This document shows, piece by piece, positions 20,761 to 30,500 of a stretch of DNA of 64,000 bases. Under the pieces are notes generated by a model. That model did not search any database. It worked only from the letters and a program-made list of their open reading frames with translations, and had not been told where the DNA came from. This DNA is from Leishmania mexicana MHOM/GT/2001/U1103 (Eukaryota > Euglenozoa > Kinetoplastea > Trypanosomatida > Trypanosomatidae): positions 324,501 through 388,500 of the forward strand of contig NC_018325.1 of assembly GCF_000234665.1 (NCBI RefSeq). The letters are read 5' to 3'. The stretch's first letter is position 1; each line of letters begins with the position of its first letter. The position numbers and the translations under genes are program-made.

Positions 20761-23625
20761 ATGAGCACCTATCAGCCGCCTTCCACGGTCATCGTGAGCT
20801 GCGGCAGCAGCAGCAGCAGCAGCCACGGTGACGGTGTCTCAGAAGCGGCGCAGCATCAACAGCGTCAGCGCGCATCTCTATCACCGCGTGACTCGGTGGC
20901 GAGCACCGCGACCGAGCACGTTGATGACGGCATTGATGGTGGTACCCTCCACATCGTCAGCACCGCCAGCCCCCACTCGGGACGATTGCGCACGCGCCAC
21001 AGGCGCCGGTCCAACGCAGGCCGCTCCACCGGTGATTTGGAGAGCTCGCTGAGAGGGGGTAGCACGACTTACTTGACGCTGTGCTGCGACAGCGTCAGCG
21101 CCAAGCTCAATGGGCGTGACGTCATCGACGACGTGTCCTGCCTCTTCCGCGGTGGCCGCGTCACGGCGGTCGTGAACTGCTGCGGCACGCACAGTGCCTT
21201 CGCCCTGCTCGCTGTGATGGCAGGTCGGGTGGAGAGCACGGCTGGCAACACGGTGCTGAATGGCATCCCTGTCTCCGCTTCGACGTATCAGGCCCAGACG
21301 AGCTTCCTGGAGGACGTCGGTGAAGTCTCCGAGAAAGAGGAAGGGAGCGGCGGCCGCACCACCAGGGCGTCGGGCGGCCTCTTTGCAGAGCTCACTGTGC
21401 GCGAGAACCTACAGTATGCCAGCTCGTTGCGCGTCGCCAACTCGGCGCAGGCGTATTCGGTGGACGAGGTGCTGCAGCAGCTGTTGCTCGAACCCCATGC
21501 GGCATCCAAGATCAAGAACTGCTCTCTCTACGTGCGACGCCGTGTCGCCCTGGGAAAGGAGTTGCTGCTCAATCCCTCTCTACTCCTCCTTGATGAACCG
21601 CTGGAGGGACTGGCCACGCACGAGTCGCAGCAATACTTGACGATCTTGTCGAAGCTGGCGGCACCGTTCGCAGCGGATGCCGAGGCCCGCCGCGTCATGC
21701 GTGAGGCCATGTGTGCCGCCGCTGCTACCGCTGCTGGTGAGTGCGGGGTATCTGCGTGTACCGCTGCCAATCTTGCCACACACCCCCATGCGGCCGGTGT
21801 GTTGCTATACACTCCGCGTCACACCAGGCTGCACTCCGGTGCGCAGGCAAGCCCATCGACGCCGGTGGACACGTCGTCTACTCCCACCACGACCTTTGCT
21901 GATCCGGCGAGCTGTGCCGAGGCTCAGCGCATCGTCGTGCTGTCCATGGTACAGCCGCGTTGGGCACTACTGCAGCACGTGCACGATGTCGTGCTACTGG
22001 AGCGAAACCGCTGCGTCTTTGCCGGCTCAGTGCAGGACATTCTGGCGGTGAAGCTGCCCAAGGACGTCATGTGGGAGAGCATGGCGGCAGGCGCGAGCGG
22101 CGGCAGGGAGCTAACCGATGAGACGGGCACTCTCACCACTAACACCGCTGCCGCACCGCCCACACCGCGTCGCAACTCCCTCACGGCAGCGCCGGTTGAC
22201 TCCTACGACGCCGTCGACGCCTCCATTCAGCAGCAGCGTCTTGGTGAGCAGATTGCGCACGGTCTTTACCGTCTCGCCGCGTGCGTGGCGGCTCCCGGGT
22301 GCTGTGGCGACAACTCTGAAAGCGGTGAAGGCGGCGCGGAAGTGACCGCAGAGTCGGAGTTCCGCCCCATCATCAACGTTGAGAGTCTCTCCGATGCGCA
22401 GGCGTCGCGCCCATCCTCGACGGCAGCTTCAGCGTCGTGGGCCCCATGCGCCGGCACGAACGCAGACGAACCCTCAGTCACGCCACTGAGTCAGCTGTAC
22501 GCACCGTGGCAGCAGCGCACGCGCGCCAAGGTGACGGCGTACATGGAGGCCTGCGCGATGGGTCTCGTCGATATGCCTGAGGCATTCCACCAGCCGCCGT
22601 CTAGCATCGTGCAGCTGCTGCACCTGTTCCGCTTCGGCTTCCTCGAGCTGCGGCACAACCTTCTCTGGGACGTCTTTTCGCTGGTGTGCGGGCTGACGCT
22701 GGCGGCGGCGCTCGCCGCGCTCTACGGTCGCCAGGTCGGCCAGGACGGCATGCAGAACCGTGTCGGCATCATTTTCTTTCTTGTCAGCTGCGTGGTGCTG
22801 CAGTCGGTGCTCTCGCTGGACACGCTGCGGCGCGAGTACTCAGCCTTCCAGCACTACTCTTTCAGAGGCTACTACGGCGCCTGCACCTACCTTGTCTTTT
22901 GCGCCATCACAGCCGCGCTGTGGCGCTTCGGCCTCGCCTCCTTCGTGGCCTTTGCTGTCTTTGTGCTGTCGAACTTTGGCGAGCCGTGGCACGAGTACCG
23001 CGGCGTCTTCGAGCTCTCCGTCATCCTGGCCGTGACATCTTTCTGCAGCCGCTTCAGTGTGTGGTTCCTGTGCGCCTGGCTACCTTCCGACCACGTTGGC
23101 CGCTTCGTCGTCTTCACCTTCTACACACTGAACATCATCTTGGCCGGCCTCGTGCTGAACCTGCAGACGCTGCCGGAAACAGTGCAGGCCATTTCGTTCA
23201 TGTCAGTGGTGCGCCTCGCCTACGAGTCATGCATCCTGACCCAGTTCATGGGCAAGTCTTTCGGCTGCCACGACAATGACACGGCTGAGGCGGACGGCGC
23301 CGGGTCACGTGTGTCGGCGATCCTGCCGTCGTTGTCCGCGGCGCTCCAAGGGTGCACGGGTGCTCCGGTTGCCGAGTACGCCGGCGCACGCCGACATGCT
23401 CGCGCCTCTACGTTGCTCATGCGCGGCATGTTTGGCGCGCGCGCCGCTGTCCATACCAACACTTGCTACACCGGCACCGAGTACGCTGAGTTTCTCGGCT
23501 TCAGCCCTTCACGGCGGTGGTCGAACGTTGGCGTGCTCGTCGGCATCTCGGCGCTGCTTCTGGTGGGCAGCTGGATCATGATGACGCTGTATCGTCCACG
23601 GCGGCGGCTCAAGATATCGGCTTAA
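20761..23625 (+). CDS. ABCG-type half transporter with degenerate nucleotide-binding domain
   Basis: 954 residues from the ATG at 20761. The order is NBD then membrane domain, as in the White/ABCG subfamily. The NBD (about residues 100-430) keeps Walker B (LLLLDEP, Asp278). The Walker A region instead reads NCCGTHSAF (from Asn139), with no GK[ST]. The signature ISGGE is replaced by CSLYVRRRVALGKELL. The switch region, normally IHQPR, reads MVQPR with Val397 in place of His. Residues about 620-930 hold about six hydrophobic segments (for example VFSLVCGLTLAAALAALYG and VVFTFYTLNIILAGLVL) in ABCG order. Ser-rich N-terminus; Ala/Thr-rich insert at 310-390. It may be a non-hydrolysing partner of another half transporter. 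Subfamily call is strong; substrate unknown. Confidence 0.85.
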   Translation: MSTYQPPSTVIVSCGSSSSSSHGDGVSEAAQHQQRQRASLSPRDSVASTATEHVDDGIDGGTLHIVSTASPHSGRLRTRHRRRSNAGRSTGDLESSLRGGSTTYLTLCCDSVSAKLNGRDVIDDVSCLFRGGRVTAVVNCCGTHSAFALLAVMAGRVESTAGNTVLNGIPVSASTYQAQTSFLEDVGEVSEKEEGSGGRTTRASGGLFAELTVRENLQYASSLRVANSAQAYSVDEVLQQLLLEPHAASKIKNCSLYVRRRVALGKELLLNPSLLLLDEPLEGLATHESQQYLTILSKLAAPFAADAEARRVMREAMCAAAATAAGECGVSACTAANLATHPHAAGVLLYTPRHTRLHSGAQASPSTPVDTSSTPTTTFADPASCAEAQRIVVLSMVQPRWALLQHVHDVVLLERNRCVFAGSVQDILAVKLPKDVMWESMAAGASGGRELTDETGTLTTNTAAAPPTPRRNSLTAAPVDSYDAVDASIQQQRLGEQIAHGLYRLAACVAAPGCCGDNSESGEGGAEVTAESEFRPIINVESLSDAQASRPSSTAASASWAPCAGTNADEPSVTPLSQLYAPWQQRTRAKVTAYMEACAMGLVDMPEAFHQPPSSIVQLLHLFRFGFLELRHNLLWDVFSLVCGLTLAAALAALYGRQVGQDGMQNRVGIIFFLVSCVVLQSVLSLDTLRREYSAFQHYSFRGYYGACTYLVFCAITAALWRFGLASFVAFAVFVLSNFGEPWHEYRGVFELSVILAVTSFCSRFSVWFLCAWLPSDHVGRFVVFTFYTLNIILAGLVLNLQTLPETVQAISFMSVVRLAYESCILTQFMGKSFGCHDNDTAEADGAGSRVSAILPSLSAALQGCTGAPVAEYAGARRHARASTLLMRGMFGARAAVHTNTCYTGTEYAEFLGFSPSRRWSNVGVLVGISALLLVGSWIMMTLYRPRRRLKISA

Positions 23626-24491
23626 CCACCCTAATGGGTGTTCGCAGCCTCTCTCGGCGCGAGCTGGCGCTTGGGCGTCGAAGCGAACAACTGAGGCTCA
23701 CCCGCACACGTACATATATATATATATATACGCCTGCTCGCTGCCTCGCTCTGCTACTGCCCAGGACGCTCCTTGGGCGTGCGTTCATGGGTGCGTGTGC
23801 GTGTGTGGATGCTCACCCGCTCTGCCGCGCGAGCTCTTCTCCTGCTCTGCACACACGGGCGCATTCCCCACGGCTGCTCCTCATGCGCGTGGACGCGTGT
23901 GTTTCATTATTATTATCTTTGGTGTACTTTGGCTGCCGACGCAGCTCTTGCCTTGATCATCGCTTTGCAGAACAGGGACAGCAAGAACAGCAACAAAACG
24001 GAGAATGCATGAACGGCGGGCGGGTGTTGGTGGTGGTGGGCCGTCCGCCCGGCCGGCAGGCGGGGCCGGAGTATGAAGTGGCCTCCTGCCGCAGCCGTGA
24101 GGTGGGAGTGGGTAAGCTGTAGAAACTTTGCAGCGAGATGAGCGAAATGGTAAGACGGCGCGGCAGCATGCGGCTTGTGTGCTCGTGTGTGTATGCGGTG
24201 ATGAGGATGTGCCGCCAGCCCTTCCCCTCCCCTTTCTCCCCGCCTTCGCTTTCTTCCTCCTCTCGCCTGCTCGCGCTTAACTGTGTCTGCCCGTCTCTCT
24301 CTCTCGTTCATCCTGATGCTCAACCGCCATTCACGCACGCGCACCGCTCTCGACACCGCCGTCGCCACATCCTTGTCCCTTCGACATGCGCGCGTTGTTG
24401 CGCATTGCCTGTCCCGTGGCAGCACAAGAAGGGCGGCGCGCTCTCTCTCTATCTGTCCTCCTTGAGGTTGAGGAGTGAACACAGGTGCAGC
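23626..24491. other. 0.87 kb spacer
   Basis: Contains a (TA)n tract at 23714-23730 in the presumed 3' UTR of the ABCG-like gene and pyrimidine-rich sequence at about 24220-24310 before the next small gene. No supported gene. Confidence 0.6.
23714..23730. repeat. (TA)n microsatellite
   Basis: About eight AT/TA dinucleotides, one of three such tracts in the window; all three lie in intergenic sequence. Confidence 0.9.
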
Positions 24492-24818
24492 ATGAGCGGA
24501 CTGACGCGATGGTGCGTGAACACCATCATCCGTGTTTGGGAAAGGACGAAGAACACCGCCAAACTTGTCTACAACGTCGGGGATCAGCTGCGCATCGTGT
24601 ACAACACCGCCAACAGCCACGATGAGCGCAAGCGCGACTTTGACGCCACCGTGCTGCGAGCCGGCGGCTTCATAGCCGCGACGGTACTCTGCGTCATTGT
24701 GGACGCGCAGGGCGGTGTACCCAACACGCTGCGATGGCTGCGTGCTCTTGTGACGACGGAGAACCACGCTAGCAGCGGTGCTGTGGATGCTGCGGCCCCC
24801 ACCGTGGCCACGCTGTAG
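24492..24818 (+). CDS. Small single-pass membrane protein, unknown
   Basis: 108 residues from the ATG at 24492 to TAG. The in-frame upstream extension to 24138 is pyrimidine-rich and UTR-like. The N-terminal half is basic and amphipathic (TRWCVNTIIRVWERTKN). One hydrophobic stretch, AGGFIAATVLCVIVDA, lies at about residues 58-73, and the tail is Ala/Thr/Ser-rich. No family recognised. Size and layout would suit a small organellar membrane subunit, but that is a guess. Coding status rests on composition and on its position between two spacers. Confidence 0.55.
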   Translation: MSGLTRWCVNTIIRVWERTKNTAKLVYNVGDQLRIVYNTANSHDERKRDFDATVLRAGGFIAATVLCVIVDAQGGVPNTLRWLRALVTTENHASSGAVDAAAPTVATL

Positions 24819-25720
24819 CGCAGGGAGAACGACACAAAAGGGCGAGATGTAAAAGGTGCCGCCGCCGCTCCCGATGAAGGGGTTGGCGGTGGTGGTGGTG
24901 ATTCTGTTAGCGGCGCTATCACCTTGCTCTCCGTCTTCCCTCTCGTGGCCCTCTTCCTGCCCGCTCCTTTCACACTCTCTCTCTCTCGCAAGTGCCGTCC
25001 CTTGATATAAGGAGGCAGAGCGCATGCGCAGCTCCGGTGGAGGAGGTGGGCGGGGAGAGAGAGTGGGAGGGAGGGGACGGGGCTTGGTGTTCTTCTCCCC
25101 TGTTCAATGCGATGCGAACTGCCCAACTGCCTTGAGAAGGCGGCAGCGCTTCAGTGCGTCTCTCTCTTACACACACACGCACGTGCGCGCGCGCATAGGT
25201 GCCTGTCGGACGGATTTGGGTGCGTGCCTCTCCCTGCGCTCACCGCCGCCTCATTTCATGCGCTGATACCCACACACATGCCCCGGGGCTGACGTACATC
25301 TCGCTACACTGGGCGTGGGGCTGTAGTGCACACGTAAACAGGGACAGACACGCAGACAAGCGGAGTTGAGCAACCTGAGTTTCTCTCATGCATCAGCTCA
25401 CTTGCGGCGCCCCCCTCACGACACGTCCGCCGCCGCCGCCCTCCTCTCCTCTCCTCCCCCCAACATCGCCGTACTTTCTGCACCAACACCACCACCTCTG
25501 CTAGCTTGGCCGGCAACACATCATCATCAGCGTCATTGCCCGCGATATCGTCCCGTGCAAGCGCGATAGGTTGTGCTCGACATACGCATGTGTAAAACCA
25601 GCCACAGCGAGCGCACGTTTTATGTTCTGGCACGCCCGCACCCGCAGCCATCTCTCTACACGTCTGTAAGCATCTTCCCCCCCCCCCAACGACACACACA
25701 CACGCACGCACCCGCTTAAG
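24819..25720. other. 0.9 kb spacer
   Basis: No supported gene. It holds pyrimidine-rich stretches near 24930-24990 and 25410-25470, and a poly-C run at about 25677-25687 followed by a CA-rich stretch just before the next ATG. Confidence 0.6.
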
Positions 25721-26332
25721 ATGCCCGCTGCGCCGAAGAAGGCCACGAACGGTGGCACACCGGCGGTTGTCGCGGCGGAAGCCGTCCAGTCGTCATCGAA
25801 GAGCAACCGTCTACCATATCGCCACCCTTGGCGCCTTTATCTCCCGGTAGCCATTATGTTCGCGCTTCTCAACAACCTCGCCTTCAGAGTCGAAGTGGAT
25901 GCCACGGGCAAGACGTTGGTGCTGCCCGAATACGTGCGTGCAGCCGCCATGGAGCGCTACGCGCTGCGCAGATCGATGGCCGCCGGCCAAGGTCCGACGG
26001 AGCGGATCCCCTTCAACGCATTTTTGTTTTTCGAAGAGGACGTGATGGGGACACTGCTTCAAGCTGGCCTCTTCCTCTTTGGCAGTCACTCTGGTATTCA
26101 GGCGGTGTGCGTCCTCGCTTGGCTGATACACTTGTTCGAGCTCGGCGTGTGCTTCCGCATCTGCTGGTCCTGCAACGCGTCCTTTCTAGTGACGTTGCGC
26201 TACATGTTCTGCACGTGTGCCGGCGGCTTTACGCAGCTGTCGCCGCTCATCAAGGTGAGGGATGCGTGGGTGGAGGAGATGCGGGCCACCGCCGCCGTCC
26301 GCGCGGTGCCGAGGTCGAGGAAGAATGAATGA
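25721..26332 (+). CDS. Small multi-pass membrane protein, possibly DUF4499/TMEM254-like
   Basis: 203 residues from the ATG at 25721. Hydrophobic segments lie near residues 44-58 (LPVAIMFALLNNLAF), 110-120, 126-150 (AVCVLAWLIHLFELGVCFRIC) and 156-172. An Ala/Ser/Lys-rich N-terminus precedes the first. The pattern of a hydrophobic hairpin with W-x-x-H-x-x-E in a helix resembles the DUF4499/TMEM254-type fold, but this is a weak recollection-level match. Presumed endomembrane protein; function unknown. The C-terminus is basic (PRSRKNE). Confidence 0.65.
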   Translation: MPAAPKKATNGGTPAVVAAEAVQSSSKSNRLPYRHPWRLYLPVAIMFALLNNLAFRVEVDATGKTLVLPEYVRAAAMERYALRRSMAAGQGPTERIPFNAFLFFEEDVMGTLLQAGLFLFGSHSGIQAVCVLAWLIHLFELGVCFRICWSCNASFLVTLRYMFCTCAGGFTQLSPLIKVRDAWVEEMRATAAVRAVPRSRKNE

Positions 26333-27504
26333 ACGCGCCGGCGCACGTCCATTCAAGGAAGCGGAATAGGGGAATGGAGCGAGGCGATAGCGTGATAGGT
26401 GTGGTGGGGTCGAGGACAGGTGCGAAGGGCATCGGAAGGTGTTTTCAGTCCTCGTAACACGGCGACCTCTTCCTTCCCGATCACTTCTTGTATGTGTGCG
26501 CGAGTGTGCGCCTTTCAAGCGCCGTCGCTGGAGCACGTCTGTGCACCACCCGGCCCTGCTCTCCTTCGCATGGCCGTCCACCGCAGCTCCGGTGACGCGG
26601 CCACGGCGACGACGGCGAGGAGGGAGGGGTGAGAGGAGGGTGACACTCATGTCTGTCCTCCTCCTCTGTTGTTTTCGGCTGCGTTTTCATATCTGTGCGC
26701 GTTGACGTGTGTGCCTCTGCCACTCCCCCTCCCCTCCCCCTCCTCATCAACCACGCCAGTCACGTGCGCTGCCATTCGCCGCCCCCCTTCCCCCCTCTCT
26801 TCTTCACTGGCCTGCATCTTCTCTCCATCGACTTGGATCTCGAGTGGGACTCTTTCTCGTTGTGCAAACACCGACACATGAAGCGAACATCAGCACATCA
26901 TTAACCACCGCGGCCCTCCCCCTCCCCCAACTCCGTGTCGTGTGGATGATTAGCCCGCCCAGCTGCTGTTTGCGCGCAACTCAGCGCGCGTACTCACCGA
27001 GGTACATGTAGGAGGACACACACCGCCAGCCAGCCTAAAGTCCGTGCCCTTTCCTCGCTCTCTCCCTTTCTATCTGTAGACTCGCCGCGAGTGCGTGGAC
27101 CTCCGTGTGCATCGCTGCTCGCCCTCCTCCTCCTCCTCCCGTCTGCCCGTCTTCTCATTTTCCATTTAGTATTCACGTGTGTGCACCGCGTCGTCACGTC
27201 CCGTCCCCCCTCCCTCTCCCGTCCTTCTCTCTGTCTCTCTCCCGCGAGAGCATACGCGCGAGGCCTCTATCACGGCGGCACACATCCGCAGAGTTGCATG
27301 ATTTCGCCGTAGACGGACGACGACGGTAGCCACAGGCGTGCGCACGCACAGGTGTGCGCGACTAGCGTCTGCACGTCCACATCCCCTCTTCTATCTGTTG
27401 CTGTACACGTTCGCCCTCCCGTCCCTCGAGAGCAGGGAGGGGGACCACGCAAGGCGAGTCTGGGGCGGAGGGCGGCTGAGGTGGAGACAGAGAGACATGC
27501 GCAG
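26333..27504. other. 1.17 kb spacer
   Basis: Pyrimidine-rich stretches at about 26710-26810 and 27120-27250, the latter ending in AG dinucleotides about 250 bases before the MSH4-like ATG, a plausible trans-splice site. No supported gene. Confidence 0.6.
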
Positions 27505-30500
27505 ATGTTTACCTCGCCCACTGCGTGGAACGAGTTGTACGGGCCGCCACATGCACCAGCGCCGCCGCCTCTGGCGGCGTCACGGAGGCACGGACGCGTT
27601 TTCGCTGCTGCTACCACTGCTGCTGCTGCTGCTGTTACAGCCCCATCGCACACGCTTGCAGACGGCGGGGTTGGCGGGCCGTTTTCGGGGTGCGCGTACC
27701 ACAGGGCAGTACCGCCGCCTGCACATGGGCTCTTCGTCACTCCCACGACCAGCGGTTTCTGTCCCGCGTCGTCGCACTACACTGTGGCGTCGCAGCCCGT
27801 GCGCTGCTTCCCGCTACCGCCCACGCCGGCAGCGGCACAGACATACTACGAGTCGTATCCCTACACGTCAGTGTATAGCGGAGACGGTGGCGGGTGGTCA
27901 CGTGCCGAGAATGCGCCCACCGAGGCAAACAACTCAGAGTCAGTGGGACCTCCGGGGACAACCGCTCCGTGGCGGCATGGCTCGCGCGGCCCGCATCAGC
28001 TGCTGCTGTCACAGCTACGAGCCAGCGGTACTATGGGCTCCGGAGCAGCTGGAGGAGTGTTTGGAGCAGGCGCCACCGCCGTACCGTATGCGATGCATAC
28101 AGCTTACTCTGCGGAGATGGCGGCTGGCGCGGTGGAGGATGCCTGGAAAGGTGACGCAACCATGCGGTACGACCCTGGTATGCCAGGAGCTCGTCGAACT
28201 CGGCACCGTCCGCCGCCACCGACGCACGGCAACCCCATGAACGACTGCCGAGGAGCGACGCCGTGGCCCGTGACTCAGTCGATCGCCCCTGTGGAGCGCA
28301 GCGAGGCCGTGCAAACGACGACAGCGGCGGCCCAGGACGCTTCCTGGCTTCACCATGCGGCGTACGCGAGTTGTGAAGACCGCCGCCAGGCAGCTGTCGG
28401 CATCAAGCTTGCCGCTCACACGCCGCATGACGTCGATGGGCGCTACACGAACAGGCAGCTGGTTGCTCCGCCGCCGCCACCACGCCCTCCCTCACCGCTG
28501 CACGAGCACTCCGACCAAGGGCAGCAGCCGATGCATGAGTACAGCTCCATTTCGGACGGTGCCCGCCACCTCAACTCAGCGCGGCATCGATCAGCTGCTT
28601 CGGCCGCCGCCCTCTTTTTCCACTCTCCCTCCGTCACCGGCGGCTTCGCTGGCTCGCCTTGCGCCGGCGGCTCGGCAGCCTTCCGGCACGGAAGGCGGGC
28701 TGCTGCTGCCACGTCTGCCGTCTCTAGTACGGCGACCTTTGCCAGCGCGACAGGAGCGTCGGCGATGGTTGCCACAGCCGCCTCTGCCGCGGCGGCCCAA
28801 GCCGAACCGTGCTGCGTTGCGGCGCTTATCTTCAACAACGCCAAGGAGGTCGGCGTCGCGCTCTGCGAGTTGCCGTCGCTGACCGTGTCTCTCTTCCAGT
28901 ACGGGGACACGGCCACCTTCTTCAAGACAGCATCGCTGCTGCACACACGCAACCCGGTCGAGGTGCTTGTCCCATCGACCGCCGTCGACAGTGAGCTGGT
29001 GCAAGCGGTGCTGCGGCAGCACGGCGCCCACATGACCTTCACAAGCGTGCAGCGCTGCTTCTACAATGCGGAGGAGGGGGTGCGGCGACTGTCGCAGCTG
29101 AAGTCGTCGACCGAGGCGTCACTGTGCATTGAGGACACAGACCGCTACCTGTGCGTGGCGGCCGCTAACGCAGTCGTCTTGTACATGGAGCACGTGAACG
29201 ATATGCACCTGCTGCCAGGCTCCGTGCGCGTGCGGGCAGAGGCGCTGGAGCATTACATGGAGGTCTCCCGCACCACGGCACGGGCGCTGCAGATTATTCC
29301 GGACACCGCGTGCGTGTCAGCGGCGGCGGCGGCGCCGATGGAGTTCATGCGCAACGCAGCGAGCGGCAGTGAGAGGGCCGACCGGCAGCAGCGGGTGCGC
29401 GCTCAGCGATATGGAGCGGCGCAGACGGTGATGTTTTTCGGCCACGACCTTGCCGAACTGCCACTGCTGCAGACGGTCGCGCTTGTGGACGCCATCCCAC
29501 GCGCCTGCACGGTCATGGGCCAGCGCTACCTCCGCCGCACTCTTCTCCAACCGCTGCGCGACTGCGTTGCTGTCCAAGGCCGCCACGACGCTGTCGAATG
29601 GCTTCTCTGCGAGCCGAGGCGACTTCACATGCTGCGCACACTTCTACGGCATACCGCCGCGCTTGACCTGGAGCGCTTGACGGCGACACTGACCCATCGA
29701 TCACGACGCGAGAGAAGCAGCGCTCAGCAGCAGTCGTACCTGGAGTCGCTGCAGCTGCTCTGGAGCGCTCTGCCCCACCTGGAGCAACTACACGTACAGC
29801 TCAAGGCCTACCTGGGGCCGCTGCTGGGAGTGCAGGCACCAGTGTATAGAGAAGGCGTACCGTCATCGACACCATCACTACTGCCGAGTGGCGGCTCAGA
29901 CGCGGCGGCGCCGTCCCACGATCTGCGCAGCACCGCAGCGCACCCTTCAGTACTGCACAGCATCGCCACCGCGCTAGGGCAGTGCCGCTTCCCCGAGCTG
30001 GAGACCCTCATGGGCACCTACCTCGAGCGCTCCGTGCTGCCGTCGGTCGTCGGGGACCATGAGAGGAGCGCCGCGCACTACGGAGCGCTGCATGGTGCCG
30101 ACACCGGTAGCCCACAAATCCCGCCGTGCGTGTCTGCGGTGGCGCAGCAGCAGCAGCTTCCGCAACGGCGGCGACGACGACTGCGCAGCGACGACGGCGC
30201 CGCACTGGACTCACCTCGGCACCCGCAGGAGCGGTCGCAGCGCGTCGCAGCCGTCTTTTTGCGGCTCCTTCGCATGTGTTTCCTTGTGCAGGCTCCGCAT
30301 AGCGGCGAGCTGGACGCACTTCGCACGCGGCTGAGCCTCCGCATCTCCGACATCACCTCCTACGCGGCGGAGCTGCGCGCGACGTACCGGATCTTCTCGC
30401 TGCGCCTGGAGCCGGACCCGGTGAAGCTGTACTGCTTCTCCTACGCCGTTGCAGAGGAGGCGAAGGCGCAGGCCGGTCCCTTCACGTGGCGCTTTGCAGG

